Shown here: positions 28,601 through 40,400 of the stretch, piece by piece
How the letters are laid out: each line of letters opens with the position of its first letter
Numbering within the stretch: position 1 is the stretch's first letter
From: Salvia splendens
Lineage: Eukaryota > Streptophyta > Magnoliopsida > Lamiales > Lamiaceae
Assembly (NCBI RefSeq): GCF_004379255.2
Contig: NW_024599112.1
Location: 53,547-117,546 of the forward strand
Direction of reading: 5' to 3'
Length of the DNA stretch: 64,000 nucleotides
Notes under the pieces: model-generated
Seen by the model: the letters and a program-made list of their open reading frames with translations, nothing else
Told to the model about the DNA's origin: nothing
Database searches by the model: none
Translations under genes and position numbers: made by a program

Positions 28601-31600
28601 TGATTAGACGGGTGGAAATGAAGGTATTAAGGAGCAAAGAATGGTAATAAAAATGTATTTGTTGGCTAAAATGGGGTTTTGTTTTTCCACATTAATCCAA
28701 AGCTACTCTGACTCTACAACTGCCAGAAAATTATTTATTGTTTGCCTGATTTTGTTTGATTCAAAATTATAACGAAATCATAATTGAATTTTACCCTTAG
28801 TTAATACTTTTCTCTCTACCTCTCTCTTACTTTACCAATTTTACATTAAAACACATGCCAAACCCAAAGTGTATATTCTTTGGGGACTGAGGGAGTAGTA
28901 ATTAATATCAGTTTAACTGTTCTATAGTAAATCAACAGAGAAGAGATATCTCAGCTCAATTCTGTATAGTTTTACCAAATGAACACCCCTAAAGTTCTAG
29001 GAAAAAGTGAGCTCAGACATATAGTCCTTAAGAGGTAATAGAAAACAAAAATTATTATGGAACAGTTTTTCATAACAGATATCATAAATTTAATGTGAAA
29101 TGTCTTTCAATGTAGTTGACTTTTGACAAAGGAAAAGCAACAGAACCTTACCTTGGACCAATCGACTGAACCATCCTGTTTTGTGGGGATGGCATTAACT
29201 GGAGAATGCACAGCTTCACTGGGGTTTGAAAACTGTTCAAGGAACAAATGTTGTCACGTGAACCAGCATAAATAGAACATACTTATACTTCCTCGTGAAC
29301 TGATAATATAAGTAGAAGCAAACATGTGACAATGGCAGAAGAACTAGTGAAGCTCCACCATAATTCCTCAAACAAATAAAACAAGAAATCAGGGTAAAAT
29401 CAGGGTAAAACAAGAAATCAGGATTTGAGATTGTGTTACTAGGACATGCTGCATCGTAATTTATCTCCCTTGATTAACTATATATGGTGTGACTTTTGAA
29501 ATACTGTTTCCAACAGGAAACTAGACCTACTAATCGTGCAAATTAATATTTCAAAAACAGATTAAGCTGGCACCATTAGTGGGGTCAGATGAGATGCATG
29601 CAGGGGTCAAAATTTTGCCCCTATATGAGGCACGTAACTGGGATGGGTCCAGAGGTATAGCTTGCTTGAAAAGCTGAAACTGAAATTCTTTATGGATACA
29701 AAAATAATAATTTAAAATGAGAAAGAAATGAAAAACAAACAAAGAGAGATAACAATCTTGAATGTGCCTAACAGAAAAAACTGGAGAATAATTTGCAAAG
29801 GTGAAATCGAGCTATCAAGCAGTTTTTGTGATGAATGCCTAAACGTGATCCAACTCAATTGAAGGGCGAAAGCAAACTATGTTAAACAAAGTTATATCAA
29901 GATTACAGGATAAACATGACATGTGAAACTTGAGCACATGTTCATGGATTGTTCTATTTGGTAGAAACACATACCAAGGTTGTTACACAAAACTGTTCAC
30001 CAGCTCCTTCACAATCTGAAGCAGTTATGATTGGGCTGGAAAGCCAAAGAAAGCCATTTTCTTTAAAAAACTTGTGTGTTGCATAGGCCAAAGCATTGCG
30101 CACCCTTGCAACCTAAGCCAAGAACAGATTTGTTTAGCCACTAAAATAGCTATACACTGATTAATACTATCCAAAGCACTGACTGATGATGCTAGCAAAA
30201 GAATGAAATAAACAAATATGTATGGTGGAAAGAAGAGTAATATATCTCTGAATCTGATCACAAGATCTGGAAGAAATGTTATCTTTCACTTTCATGTAGA
30301 CAATAAACTGTTCCTGAATGAATAATTTTTTACAAAAGCACAAATGGCCATAGCAAGGCAATCGCCTACAGTTTAGACGGGGTGGGGAGATAAAAAAACT
30401 TCTGAAGTTGTTAAAACTATAATATGCTAATCTACTCACTAGGAGAAGCGTTGGTAGAGCTAAAAGAGAGTAAATAATCTGGCATGGAATGATTCACTGA
30501 CTTTTTACCAACTACTAAAGGATGCTCACAGGGATCACCTTACAGAAGGACTGGGATCTGGTTCTTTTACTCTGGTCAAATCGATATTACTGTTTTGTCT
30601 ATAGAATATTAAAAAACATTGGGGTGGAGGGAAGGATGGTGAAAACCAGAACCTATAACTCAATATTCAGTTGCTCCGTTTGGAAAGTAAAGATGAGTCT
30701 TACCGCCCCAAAAGTATTGGTACGTGGACGCAGATGAGCTTTAGTTCTTAAGAACTCTTTGCTGACCCTTTTCTTCTGTATTGGGAAAGAAGGATCACTC
30801 ATACCAACCTACAGAAAAGGTTGACGGTTGAATATAAATCATAATATCAGCATATCTGAAGAAAATATACCAGACAGTATAGTGCACAACTTTCTATTAC
30901 ATTTCTTAAAACGAGTGCCGAGTCTAAGTTGGACACATATTGGGGGGTGGAGGGAGTAAAATTGATTTCGAAATTTGAAAAAAAAATCAAACAATTAATT
31001 AATTATGTTAAGTACTTAATTAAGCAGTGATTAATACACTAGTCTGGTTGACCGTCAATCTTTAGGACCATAAATGGACTTTAGTCTAAAACTAAAGCAA
31101 AAGTAGATATGCATAATGCATGATCATGAAAAAAAGTTAATCAACGGTAGCTTTATAGACTTCAATGGTCCCCTTACTCGCGGGACCAACGTGAAGAGAT
31201 TTCTTGATGAAATAACCATTATCATTCCAAATTAATGCAAAAGAAGTCCAAAGAAACTACAGTATGGAAAAGAAAAATTATAAAAATTGAAAGATCAAAG
31301 TAAATGAGATGTATTTACCGTAACAAGTTTGTCCACCTTCAATTCTACTTTCTGCTTTGACCCTTGACTGGCTACTACGGTTCCTTGTATCCACACTGAA
31401 GCACCAGTAGAAATCACACCACTCTCCACCTATTAATAGGAATTGATGACAAAAATGATGAAACAGATCCACCCAGTTCATATTATTGCAGGAAAGTTGG
31501 GAAAGAAACAGCATTTATAAACAACTGTAATGTAGACGAGGTCCAGAAATAAAACAAAAGCCCAATTCAACAAAAATAGGATTTAGAAAAAATATACTTT

Positions 31601-34600
31601 TATCATTCGTCACTAGCACATATAAATTTGATCCAGATACGCCCAAGTATGACCATCATTTGGTGAGGATTTTTTCTTGCGACATAAGTCCATGAGGTAG
31701 GTACATCACATAAAAGTAGAAGTTGCTAAAAACTATTTACATCAAATGAAGAAGCTAAAGGTAAATCATAACTTCACTGTCCAAGTGCTCTAAGTTTATT
31801 TTTCCCAAGTGCTCCAAGTTATGAGCACAAAGTATCTAAATTCCTAAAAATGTAGAATTTACAGCATATGAAAACGATTTATCCAAAATATTCAATTGGA
31901 ATAATCTCTAAAATTCCTTGATGAAGTCTCATTAACATATGTATAAACAATTCAATAAATCTTGATGTTTTGTCATGTGAATAAATAAAATGTACAAGTC
32001 AATCAAATGAACACACATCCATACAACATCAGGAGTAACAAATTCTAAAGACGACTCACTTTCCTTACTGGTTTGTCCCAACTAAGATGACCCATTACTA
32101 AAAAATGTAAATGCATTTATTTCTACTTTATTTCATCTCTCTTACTTTATTCACTCCCCTTAACACACTAAAAGTTGCATAAATTCTCATGCTGCCTAAG
32201 GAAGGGTAATCTTCCTTGGGACGAAATGAGTACTAATAATTAAAAAAGTAGATAAAGTTGAGTCAAAATTCAAAGTAGATGTCATGATCACCATTGCGGT
32301 TGATGGCGACTAGGGGGATTTAAGAAGCCGTGAAGAAAGGGAAATTGAAGCAATATAGTAAAAATTTCATGCATAATATCATATATAAAAGTAACACAAG
32401 TAAACATGATCGAAACAAAAATTATTCTTCATAAAATGGTAAAACTTTGTCTCAACGAGGTTTTTTATCCCAAAACAAAATTGAAAAAATCATGCGGAAA
32501 ACCACTACAAGTTTAACACAACTAAAGAAAACATCAAAAAGAGCTAGTGCTTCTAAGCTGAATCTCAACACTCAATATCAGAGTTACTAAAAATCAAGAT
32601 AGGGTCCCAATACACCTTCCAAGGTACGTCGGGAAATTTCTCCTTCCCAATACGGGAGAGCTGCTCATTGAGAATAACGGGGACAAAAACAGGCTCGGGT
32701 GGCACCGAAAAATGAGTCATGTTATGTTAGGCAACATCACAAAGTAACGTCGGTGTAGAAGTATGAACCACTTGGAGGAAAGTGCTCGTACGCTAGCTCG
32801 GGGGATGTGGTATTTCTGGTAGTGGCTCAAGTGGGAACAGAGGAAAGAACTCAACCTCTCCCATGTCACAGTTGAGGTCCCTCGTCACTCTAACGGATCC
32901 TCCTCAGTCCAAGGTCCTCGGCGTACTCGTCCTCCGTATCCCAAGCGTAGTCCTTCTCGGACCCGCCGGCGGCATCCTCAGTACGATACTCCCAGTGTTA
33001 TTAATAGCGTATGGCGGCTTATGGCGGTCGGTCAAAAAAACCGCCATAGGGATATGGCGGTCGGCATGGCGGTATTATGGCGTAAATGGCAGTCGATAAA
33101 TTAACAAATAAATAAAATATAATACATAACATAAGATGCAAAAAAATTAGAATAGTTATAGGAAAATTAGAAAATTAAATGGTGGAAGACAATAATTATG
33201 GAGACGCTTTCATCGAGTAGAATAGTTATAGGAAAAGAGAGAGAATTATACAGTGGAATTAATCCATGCATCGAGTAGAACCGTTATAAGAAAAGAGAGA
33301 GAATTAAATAGTGGAATTAATACAAACTGAGCATCCACAATAGTGGATTAGTGCCCGCCCTAGCCACAGGCTAGCGGCTAGGGCGGGCGTCTAGTCCACT
33401 ATTGCAATCGGCTAACGGTAAGGACGAGCGCGGAGCGGACGAGAGGTTGGACATGGACTAAGTTAAATCGGCTAACCGGCTAGCCGATCGCTGGCCGCCT
33501 ATTTTGCGGCGAGCAATAGGCTACCCGATTTATTTATTTATACTCTATATTTACAACTCATTCCATTTCATTTTTTTAATATTTGATAAACACCAATAAT
33601 TAAAATGAATTAAATCGTATTTGTCAATTTATTTGTTAGGCTAGGGCATTGGCTAGGCTGTTACTTGGCTAGGACAGTGGCTAGGCTGTAGGAAGGGCAT
33701 GATGATGTGGCAGGAAGAGTTTTTGGCTAGACTATGCTAGTCTGATGCTATTGTGGATGGTCCAAGTAGTAGTACATAAAAATTTTCAGTTATCTTGAAT
33801 CGTGAATGAAAATCTAGAATCTGGAGCCTTGTGCGTGTGGAGACTGGAGAGACAATAACTTGGATTGACAGCAGCGGTTATGGTTTTGAAGCCAGAAACT
33901 CCCATAAACTCTATAAATAGACTGTTTAGAATGGCCAATGGGCCGGGTAGTGGGGTAAGTGGGGTCGTTTTACAAGGAAAAAAGGCATCTCGACCGCCAT
34001 GAAAGCCATATCCTGCCACGGCGCTTCGCGAATGGCGGCCGCCATTCAAAAAGGGAGTAAACTGCCATATCACATGGTGGCGGTGGCGTTGAGCCTAGAA
34101 ACTGCCACCGCCATCCGCCACGGCGCCGCCATCTCCGCTTTTTAATAACACTGGATACTTCCTCGGACTCATCCTCTTCTTTAGCCTCAAGGTGATGATC
34201 TTCTGTCTCTTCCTCCTCTTCAGAGTCATACCTATCGGTCATATCTATCCTTATCATCTGTACGGGCCCTCCCGGCCCTCGATGGTCGGGATGAATCAAC
34301 GGCCAAACGGTTCCTCCTGCGCATGGCTACTCATCCTCTTCTTTAGCCTCAAGGTGATGATCTTCTGTCTCTTCCTCCTCTTCAGAGTCATACCTATCCT
34401 TATCATCTGTACGGGCCCTCTTGGCCCTCGATGGTCGGGATGACTCTCCCTCGTCCAGTCCCAGAAAGGTCGACGGCGGTAGCTCCAAGGGATAGTGGGT
34501 GGCTCCACCGAAGGAGGTGGTGGTCTGTCAGGATTATCAACCAACCCCTCAAACATGGCTTTACTGAACCCACGCATATCACCGTCCACAACACATGATG

Positions 34601-36855
34601 GAGCCATGCGCCGGAGGACGTTTGGCCTTTGATTCAGCCTGACCATCGAGGGACGGGAGGGCCCGTACAGAAGATAGAGACAGGTATGACTCCGAAGAGG
34701 AGAAAGAAACTTCACCTTGAGGCATAAGAGGATGATGAGGAGTATCATGTGTAGGATAAGTCCGAGGAGCATCATACTGAGGATGTCGCCAGCGAGGCCG
34801 AGAAGGACTAAGCTTGGGATACGGTGGACGAGGATGAGGACGAGTACGCCCAAGACCTTGGAGGGGAGGAAGTAGTGGAGGAGGATCCGTCATAGAAGGA
34901 GGGACCTCGGACTGAGACTCCAGACATGGGAGAGGTTGAGTTCGTTCCTCCATCCCCACTCGAGCCACCACATGAAATAACACTTCCCGTCTGAGTCAAC
35001 ATACGAGCACTTGCCTCTTTTTCTTCCAAGTGGTTCATACTTCTACACCAATTTCTATATGCTTGAGGCAATGCTTAGCATGACTATCTTTACGGTGGCA
35101 CCTAAACCACCCGAGTGTTTTTGTCCCCGTTATTCCCGAGGAGCAGCTCTCCCCTATTGTGGAGGAATTTCCCGATGCACTTGGAAAGATGTATTGGGAC
35201 CCTTTCTAAATTTTTAGTGACTCCAATATTGAGGGTTAGGGCTGAGCTTAGAAGCACTAGCTCCTTTGATTTGATATTTTGTTTAGTTGCGTTGAACTTG
35301 TAGTGGTTTTCCATGTGTTGTTTTTAATTCTGTTTTGGAATGATAAGTCCTCGTTAAGGCAAAGTTTAACCGTTTTGATGAAGAGTTATTTTTGTTTCGA
35401 TGTTGTCTACAAGTGTTACTTTTACATATGACATTATGCATGAAAGTTTTACAAGTTATATGATGACAAGTTTACAAAAGAAAATGAGCATCAATGATAA
35501 CATGGTGGATGTTGAGTGGAGCATCCAAAGTCTCCGCCTTATCATTGTACCGAATGCGTCATGTCGTCGTCCGTGACGTAATTCTTTTCTCTTAAATGCT
35601 TCTGCTAATTCTACATTTTCATTTGGAATAATGTTTCATTTACTATGAACTACTCGAACTACCATACATCAATTTGATACTCTGAGTTTGAATAAATAGT
35701 TTCTCTTATTTTAATAATGTCCAAGTATGATATTACTTCAATTCTCCTTTCTTCCCCGCTTCTTAAATCATTCCTTAGTCACGATCAACCGTTCTTGCTA
35801 TACTTAGTAAGGGGTAGACTTTCTCAGTTTATCACTGTATAATAAACTTCTGGATTATACCAACACAAGGATTGAGCTAAACTATTATGTAATTTAAAAA
35901 AAAATAGAGTAATACCAAAGTGGAAACAATAAGAAACTAGAGCTCGAGAGGAGGTATTCTATAATATCCCATTATAAATGCAGGCTAAGAACTCACACTA
36001 TGCAGAAGAACAAGTTTGGTGCAGTTTATCAGATGAAGAACATAAGATGCCAAATAAAGTGAGTAAAAAGTAAGTACTGGAACAAATCTCTACAGAAAAT
36101 ACTAGATTTTATGTGTCATGCCATCTAAGTGGTTCGAAAAAAATCAATAAACCAATTGCAGTAAGTTTCTCAAAAAGAGAGAATAATTCACTGGTGCAGG
36201 TCGATCATAAGAATAGAATTGACTGTGGATCAATCACACAACAACAGAAATGCATAACAATGAAGAATACAAAAAAACAAATCCGATTAGCATTATTAAC
36301 TTTACCTGATCATAACCATCGGCATCAGAACTCATCACACATTGCATATTTGAAAGACAAGAACCGTCGTTAACCTAATCACCACAGAATAAATTATTCA
36401 ACAATCAAAACAGTTGCCATATTTTACAGTGAGGGAATATGTCAACCAATCACAAAGTAGAAGAGAAATTGGAATCGCACCTCGATAAATGTGACGCTGC
36501 TCTGAGCCCTAAGCGTTCTAACCCATCCCCTGACTACAAGAGTCTCTCCCAATCGATCCAGCCCCTCATCAACTCCTCCTTTAATGTCCACAATTTTGAG
36601 CTTCCTGCGGAACTCGCGGATTTTCGCGCCTTTTTCCGACTCAATTGGCTCGGCCTTAGTAGCCTCGCCGGAGGAGACGCTGGCGGAAGCCGCGGTGCAG
36701 AAGCTGCGGTGGTGGCGGGAGACCGCGGCGGAGGAGAATAGAAGCAATGGAGCAACCGAACGGTTGATTGCGGGATTGTTTAGAGGAGCCAATAGAGGGG
36801 CGGCGGCGGAAGATAAGGGTTTGAGGAGGCGGAGGGTGGTGGCCGCAGCCGTCAT
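25689..36855 (-). CDS. NS1: Asparagine--tRNA ligase, chloroplastic/mitochondrial
   Basis: Fifteen exons on the minus strand, in gene order: 36855-36481, 36374-36306, 31429-31319, 30808-30704, 30112-29975, 29232-29152, 28175-28098, 27954-27886, 27749-27675, 27569-27486, 27338-27252, 27153-27058, 26974-26900, 26566-26440, 25804-25689. They give 561 residues without a break, close to the 567 of Arabidopsis NS1/OVA8. Residues 1 to about 75 are an Ala/Ser/Arg-rich organelle transit peptide. An OB-fold anticodon-binding domain follows ([20 protein letters not shown]), then the class II catalytic core: motif 2 ([15 protein letters not shown]) and motif 3 (GFGLGFERL), ending [13 protein letters not shown]. 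It charges tRNA-Asn in plastids and mitochondria. Intron 2 is 4.9 kb and contains a large palindromic insertion. A young copia element lies 264 bp upstream of the ATG. Confidence 0.95.
28790..28897. mobile_element. Stowaway MITE remnant in AsnRS intron 6
   Basis: Only the right part is clear: a CTCTCTCTTACTTTACCAATTT-like interior followed by TTCTTTGGGGACTGAGGGAGTA. The interior resembles the MITE at 11517-11744. No matching left end was found, so it is truncated or decayed. Confidence 0.5.
32056..32233. mobile_element. Stowaway-type MITE in AsnRS intron 2
   Basis: Left side CTTACTGGTTTGTCCCAACT and right side CTTGGGACGAAATGAGTA form degenerate inverted ends around an AT-rich interior of the same type as the other MITEs here. 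Boundaries are approximate. Confidence 0.5.
32993..34153. mobile_element. Non-autonomous hAT element inside the palindrome's left arm
   Basis: Perfect 12-bp ends CAGTGTTATTAA and TTAATAACACTG are flanked by GATACTCC (32985-32992) and GATACTTC (34154-34161), an 8-bp duplication with one mismatch. Many ATGGCGG/CCGCCAT words lie near both ends. No transposase is present. Removing it restores continuity of the left palindrome arm with the right arm. A smaller element is nested at 33329-33763. Confidence 0.85.
33329..33763. mobile_element. MITE with CATCCACAATAG ends, nested in the hAT element
   Basis: The left end GAGCATCCACAATAGTGGA is mirrored by GCTATTGTGGATGGTCC on the right. The interior is rich in GGCTAG words. 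The ends resemble the GGGCATCCACAATGG MITEs common in plants. I could not confirm the target duplication, so the superfamily is open. Confidence 0.65.
34167..34440. repeat. Direct duplication, 162-bp period, at the palindrome centre
   Basis: ACTCATCCTCTTCTTTAGCC starts at 34167 and again at 34329. The second copy is shorter (to about 34440) because it lacks part of the first. One copy belongs to the left palindrome arm and the other lies in the loop. Confidence 0.8.
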
Positions 36856-37119
36856 TTGTGGGTTGAATGTGTGTGAAGAGAGTTTGAGAGCTGAGGTTTT
36901 GGATATAACTGATATACTCTCCGCAACGCTTGTATTTTAGAGCTACGTCATTTTTATTTATTACTCCATCCGTCATATTTAAAATAAAACATTTCTTTTT
37001 AACACATGATTTTATATAATATTATTTTATAAATTAAAAAAAAGAAAATAAACTAATATAGATAGAAAAGTAGAAATGATATTGTTTTCATATTAAAAAT
37101 TATTTTATTTATTACATAT

Positions 37120-37317
37120 TGTTGGAAGAAAATCACGTAATATCAGGGAGATTGGAGTGATTATATCTTGCCAAGTATAGAAGATATGGAATCAATTGTA
37201 ATCAATATAGAATCTAGGTTTACCTTGTATAATTCTCGGTAGTCTCTATATAATAGAGCTTAATGTACAGTTTTGAATATCAATGAAAATACAGCCACTT
37301 CATCGACCCTTTTAACA
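37120..37317 (+). repeat. Copia left (5') LTR, 198 bp
   Basis: Starts TGTTGGAAG and ends TTTTAACA. It contains CTATATAATAGAG, a likely TATA region, about 70 bp before its end. Confidence 0.95.
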
Positions 37318-37329
37318 TGGCTTCAGAGC
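37318..37329 (+). other. Copia primer-binding site
   Basis: TGGCTTCAGAGC directly abuts the left LTR. It differs at two positions from TGGTATCAGAGC, the complement of the initiator tRNA-Met 3' end used by most plant copia elements. Confidence 0.75.
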
Positions 37330-37449
37330 AGAAACGATTTTGGCTCAGAAAACTCTCATCATAGCCAAAAGAATACCTTTCTCGACCTGTTTTTAGCCTA
37401 GAATCAATACAGAAACCAGATCCAGAAATCAACCCTACACATCAGAAAC

Positions 37450-40400
37450 ATGTCAGACCCCGACGATACCAAAAACGATCCAGAACAGACCACAAGTTTG
37501 AAGAATAGCAAGAATGTCACCGTGGCATTCAAACTGAATGGGAGGAATTACCCACTCTGGTCGAGACTAATGAAAGTCAAGATAGGAGGCAGGGGCGCGT
37601 ATTCGTACATCAGGAAGGACCCTCCAGATTCGAAGAGTAAAGGATACGACGAATGGGAAGAGAATGATCTGATAGTATTCTCTTGGATTGTTGATAATAT
37701 CGAGAACGATATCATCACGGACTTCGCCCATCATCAGACATCAAAGGCGTTGTGGGAGAGCCTTGCCATAACGTTCGAAAACAAGGCAGATAAGTATCTC
37801 ATCTACGACCTGGAGGAAAAAGCAATCACAATCAGACAAGGAGATCTCGATTTAGAGACGTATTACCGAAAGATCCACGGGTTGTGGATCAACATCGACC
37901 GTTGCCAAAAACAGCCCATCACGTGCTGCGACAAAGGAATCGGACAGTACAGGGTCCACTCGAATGAGAAACGCCTGTTCAAATTTCTGGCAGGATTGAA
38001 TCCGGAGTATGATTCGATCAAACGGGATATCCTCAAAGAGGATCCCTACCCATCAGTCGAGGCTGCCTATGGTTGGATGAAGACGGAGGCGGCTCGACGT
38101 CGAATCATGCCACCGACATCGTCTCCGACCACCATGGAAGCCAGCGGTGGGAAAACCGGCGACTCATCATCTGGGGAGATCGGGAGTGGATTCGCAGCCC
38201 AGAATCAACGTCCGACGCATCGGAGCGGAACGCCGCGCCTCGCAGCTACCGGCCGACCGGGGAATCGCCAAGATACATCGAAGTTGTGGTGCTCCCACTG
38301 CGGAAAACAGAAGCACACATACGAAACGTGCTTCAAAAGATTGGGATATCCGGAGTGGTGGGAAGAAAGGCAGAAGCCGAGGCCTGCTCAATATCAGGCG
38401 AAAATGGCGGTGGCGGTGGGAAGAAACGATGAAGGGCAGCCGCGACAAATTGCTACCGAAAACCATGGGGGAACAGTCGGACAGGGGTCGCCGGTGTACC
38501 AGGAGACTCCATCCGGCGGCGGCAGCGTGCGAGGAACCGGCAATTTCGCCGGACGCACAGGGATGGAAGACAGAGTGAAGGGCTGCGCCGAAGGAGGTAA
38601 CGGGTTTGGTATTGTTATACCAAACCCTAACACTTTATGTTCATCTCAATTGCCACCCCAAACTTTTAAGTATTTGCAGAAGATACCCCATACCTTTAAG
38701 AACCGCCCCCCAAACTGCTATAAATTAGGAATTGACCCCAACAGAAACCATAAATCCCTTACAGACCCTTATGTGTGCAATTTTATATCTGAAAATCCGT
38801 TTGCGCCTCCTGAAAAAATTTCCGCTGCATATATTGTTCATAATAGGACCGACACAACTAAGGGTTGGATTTTTGATTGCGGGGCGACTGATACTATGAC
38901 CCCAAACAGAGATGATTTTGTTGACTTGAATGAAGTGAATAAGACCTACATTAAGACTGCAAGTGGGGAATTGATGACTGTTGAGGGATCGGGAACTATT
39001 GAAATTTCTCCTACTTTACGGCTCAGAAATTGCTTATATGTCCCAGTTTTATCTCAACGACTGATGTCTATTAGTCATGTGACGAAGGAGTTAAACTGTA
39101 CTCTTCTAATGCACCCCGATTTTTGTATATTACAGGATATTCGGACGAGGAGGATTCTTAGGCGTGGCACTGAGAAGCAAGGACTCTACTATGTGGACGA
39201 GATAGCTCAACATGGCAGTGCGATGCTGGCTCACGGATCCACGAAACAAGAAATTTGGTTGTGGAACCAAAGAATAGGACACCCGTCCCCTGGTTACTTT
39301 AAACTTCTTTTTCCAAAACTTTCCATTCCTTCCGATTTTTTGTGTGAGACTTGTTTTTTGGCCAAGAGCCACAGACAATCATTTAAACTTACAAACACTC
39401 GAATGAATGCCATATTTTCTCTAGTACATGCTGATGTGTGGGGTCCCGCACCGATTGTGGGAGGGAGTGGTTTTCGATATTATGTTATATTTGTGGATGA
39501 TTGTACTAGAATGACATGGATTTATTTCTTAAAAAATAAGTCTGAGGTGGTTGATAAATTTACCCTGTTCTACCAAATGATCCAAACCCAGTTCCAAACT
39601 ACCATAAAAACCCTTCGTTCGGATAATGGGAGGGAATTTGTAAACAGTGCTATGACCCAATTTTGTAGAGAAAAAGGAATGATTCACCAAACATCTTGTG
39701 CTTACACACCCGAACAAAATGGGGTAGCAGAGAGGAAAAACAGGACAATCCTAGAAATAACCCGAGCCATAATGATTGAGTCCAAAGTTCCCAAACATTT
39801 CTGGCCGGAAGCCATAGCCACATCCGTCTATCTCATGAACCGACTCCCTACAAAAATCTTAAACAAAAAAACCCCTCTTGACATCCTATCCAAACAAACC
39901 AAAATACCCCAACACCTGAACCTTCAACCCAGAGTTTTTGGCTGCACCGTTTATGTACATATCCCAAAACACGAGAGAACGAGACTTTCCCCATGTGCGA
40001 ACAAATGTGTCTTCGTTGGGTATGGGTTAAACCAGAAGGGATATAGATGCTTTGATCCAACCACAAAAAAAGTTGTCACCACCATGAACTGTAACTTCTT
40101 AGAGACAGAATTCTTTTACCACACCCACCTTAGTAGTCAGGGGGAGAGTGATCCAGGTAAATCTGAGGACTACCTAAGTTGGGTTGTGCCACCTCCAAAT
40201 TCTTCGATTGAGGATCTAACAGAACCACCTGTTGTCACTGCCGCCGAGCAGGTCTCGCCAGAGTCCTCTCACCCACGACCCAACGATCATCCTCAAACGA
40301 TATCCGAGGTAATTCCTGAACCGAGTCCCAGTGAAAATACAGTTTTTACTGACCCTGATACAGAATCTCCGGAAGAAGATGATGCAATTGATGGTGATAC

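Larger units (their letters stand above)
32361..35450. repeat. Long imperfect palindrome (fold-back) in AsnRS intron 2
   Basis: The left arm (32361-32992 plus 34162-34330) reappears in reverse complement as the right arm (about 34613-35450). The match is long but imperfect, with small indels. Matched blocks include CTAGTGCTTCTAAGCT, GGGTCCCAATACA, GTAGAAGTATGAACCACTTGG and TCAACCTCTCCCATGTC. The loop is 34331-34612. Removing the nested hAT (32993-34153) leaves about 1.9 kb with arms of roughly 0.8 kb. The arms hold Ser/Pro/Glu-rich reading frames, read toward the centre from both ends, which I cannot assign to a family. No certain target duplication was found, so it is either a fold-back element or an inverted duplication of another element. 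Confidence 0.8.

Noticed and set aside
36439..36940. Plus-strand open frames opposite AsnRS exon 1
   Set aside because: They are shadows of the GC-rich transit-peptide exon on the other strand.
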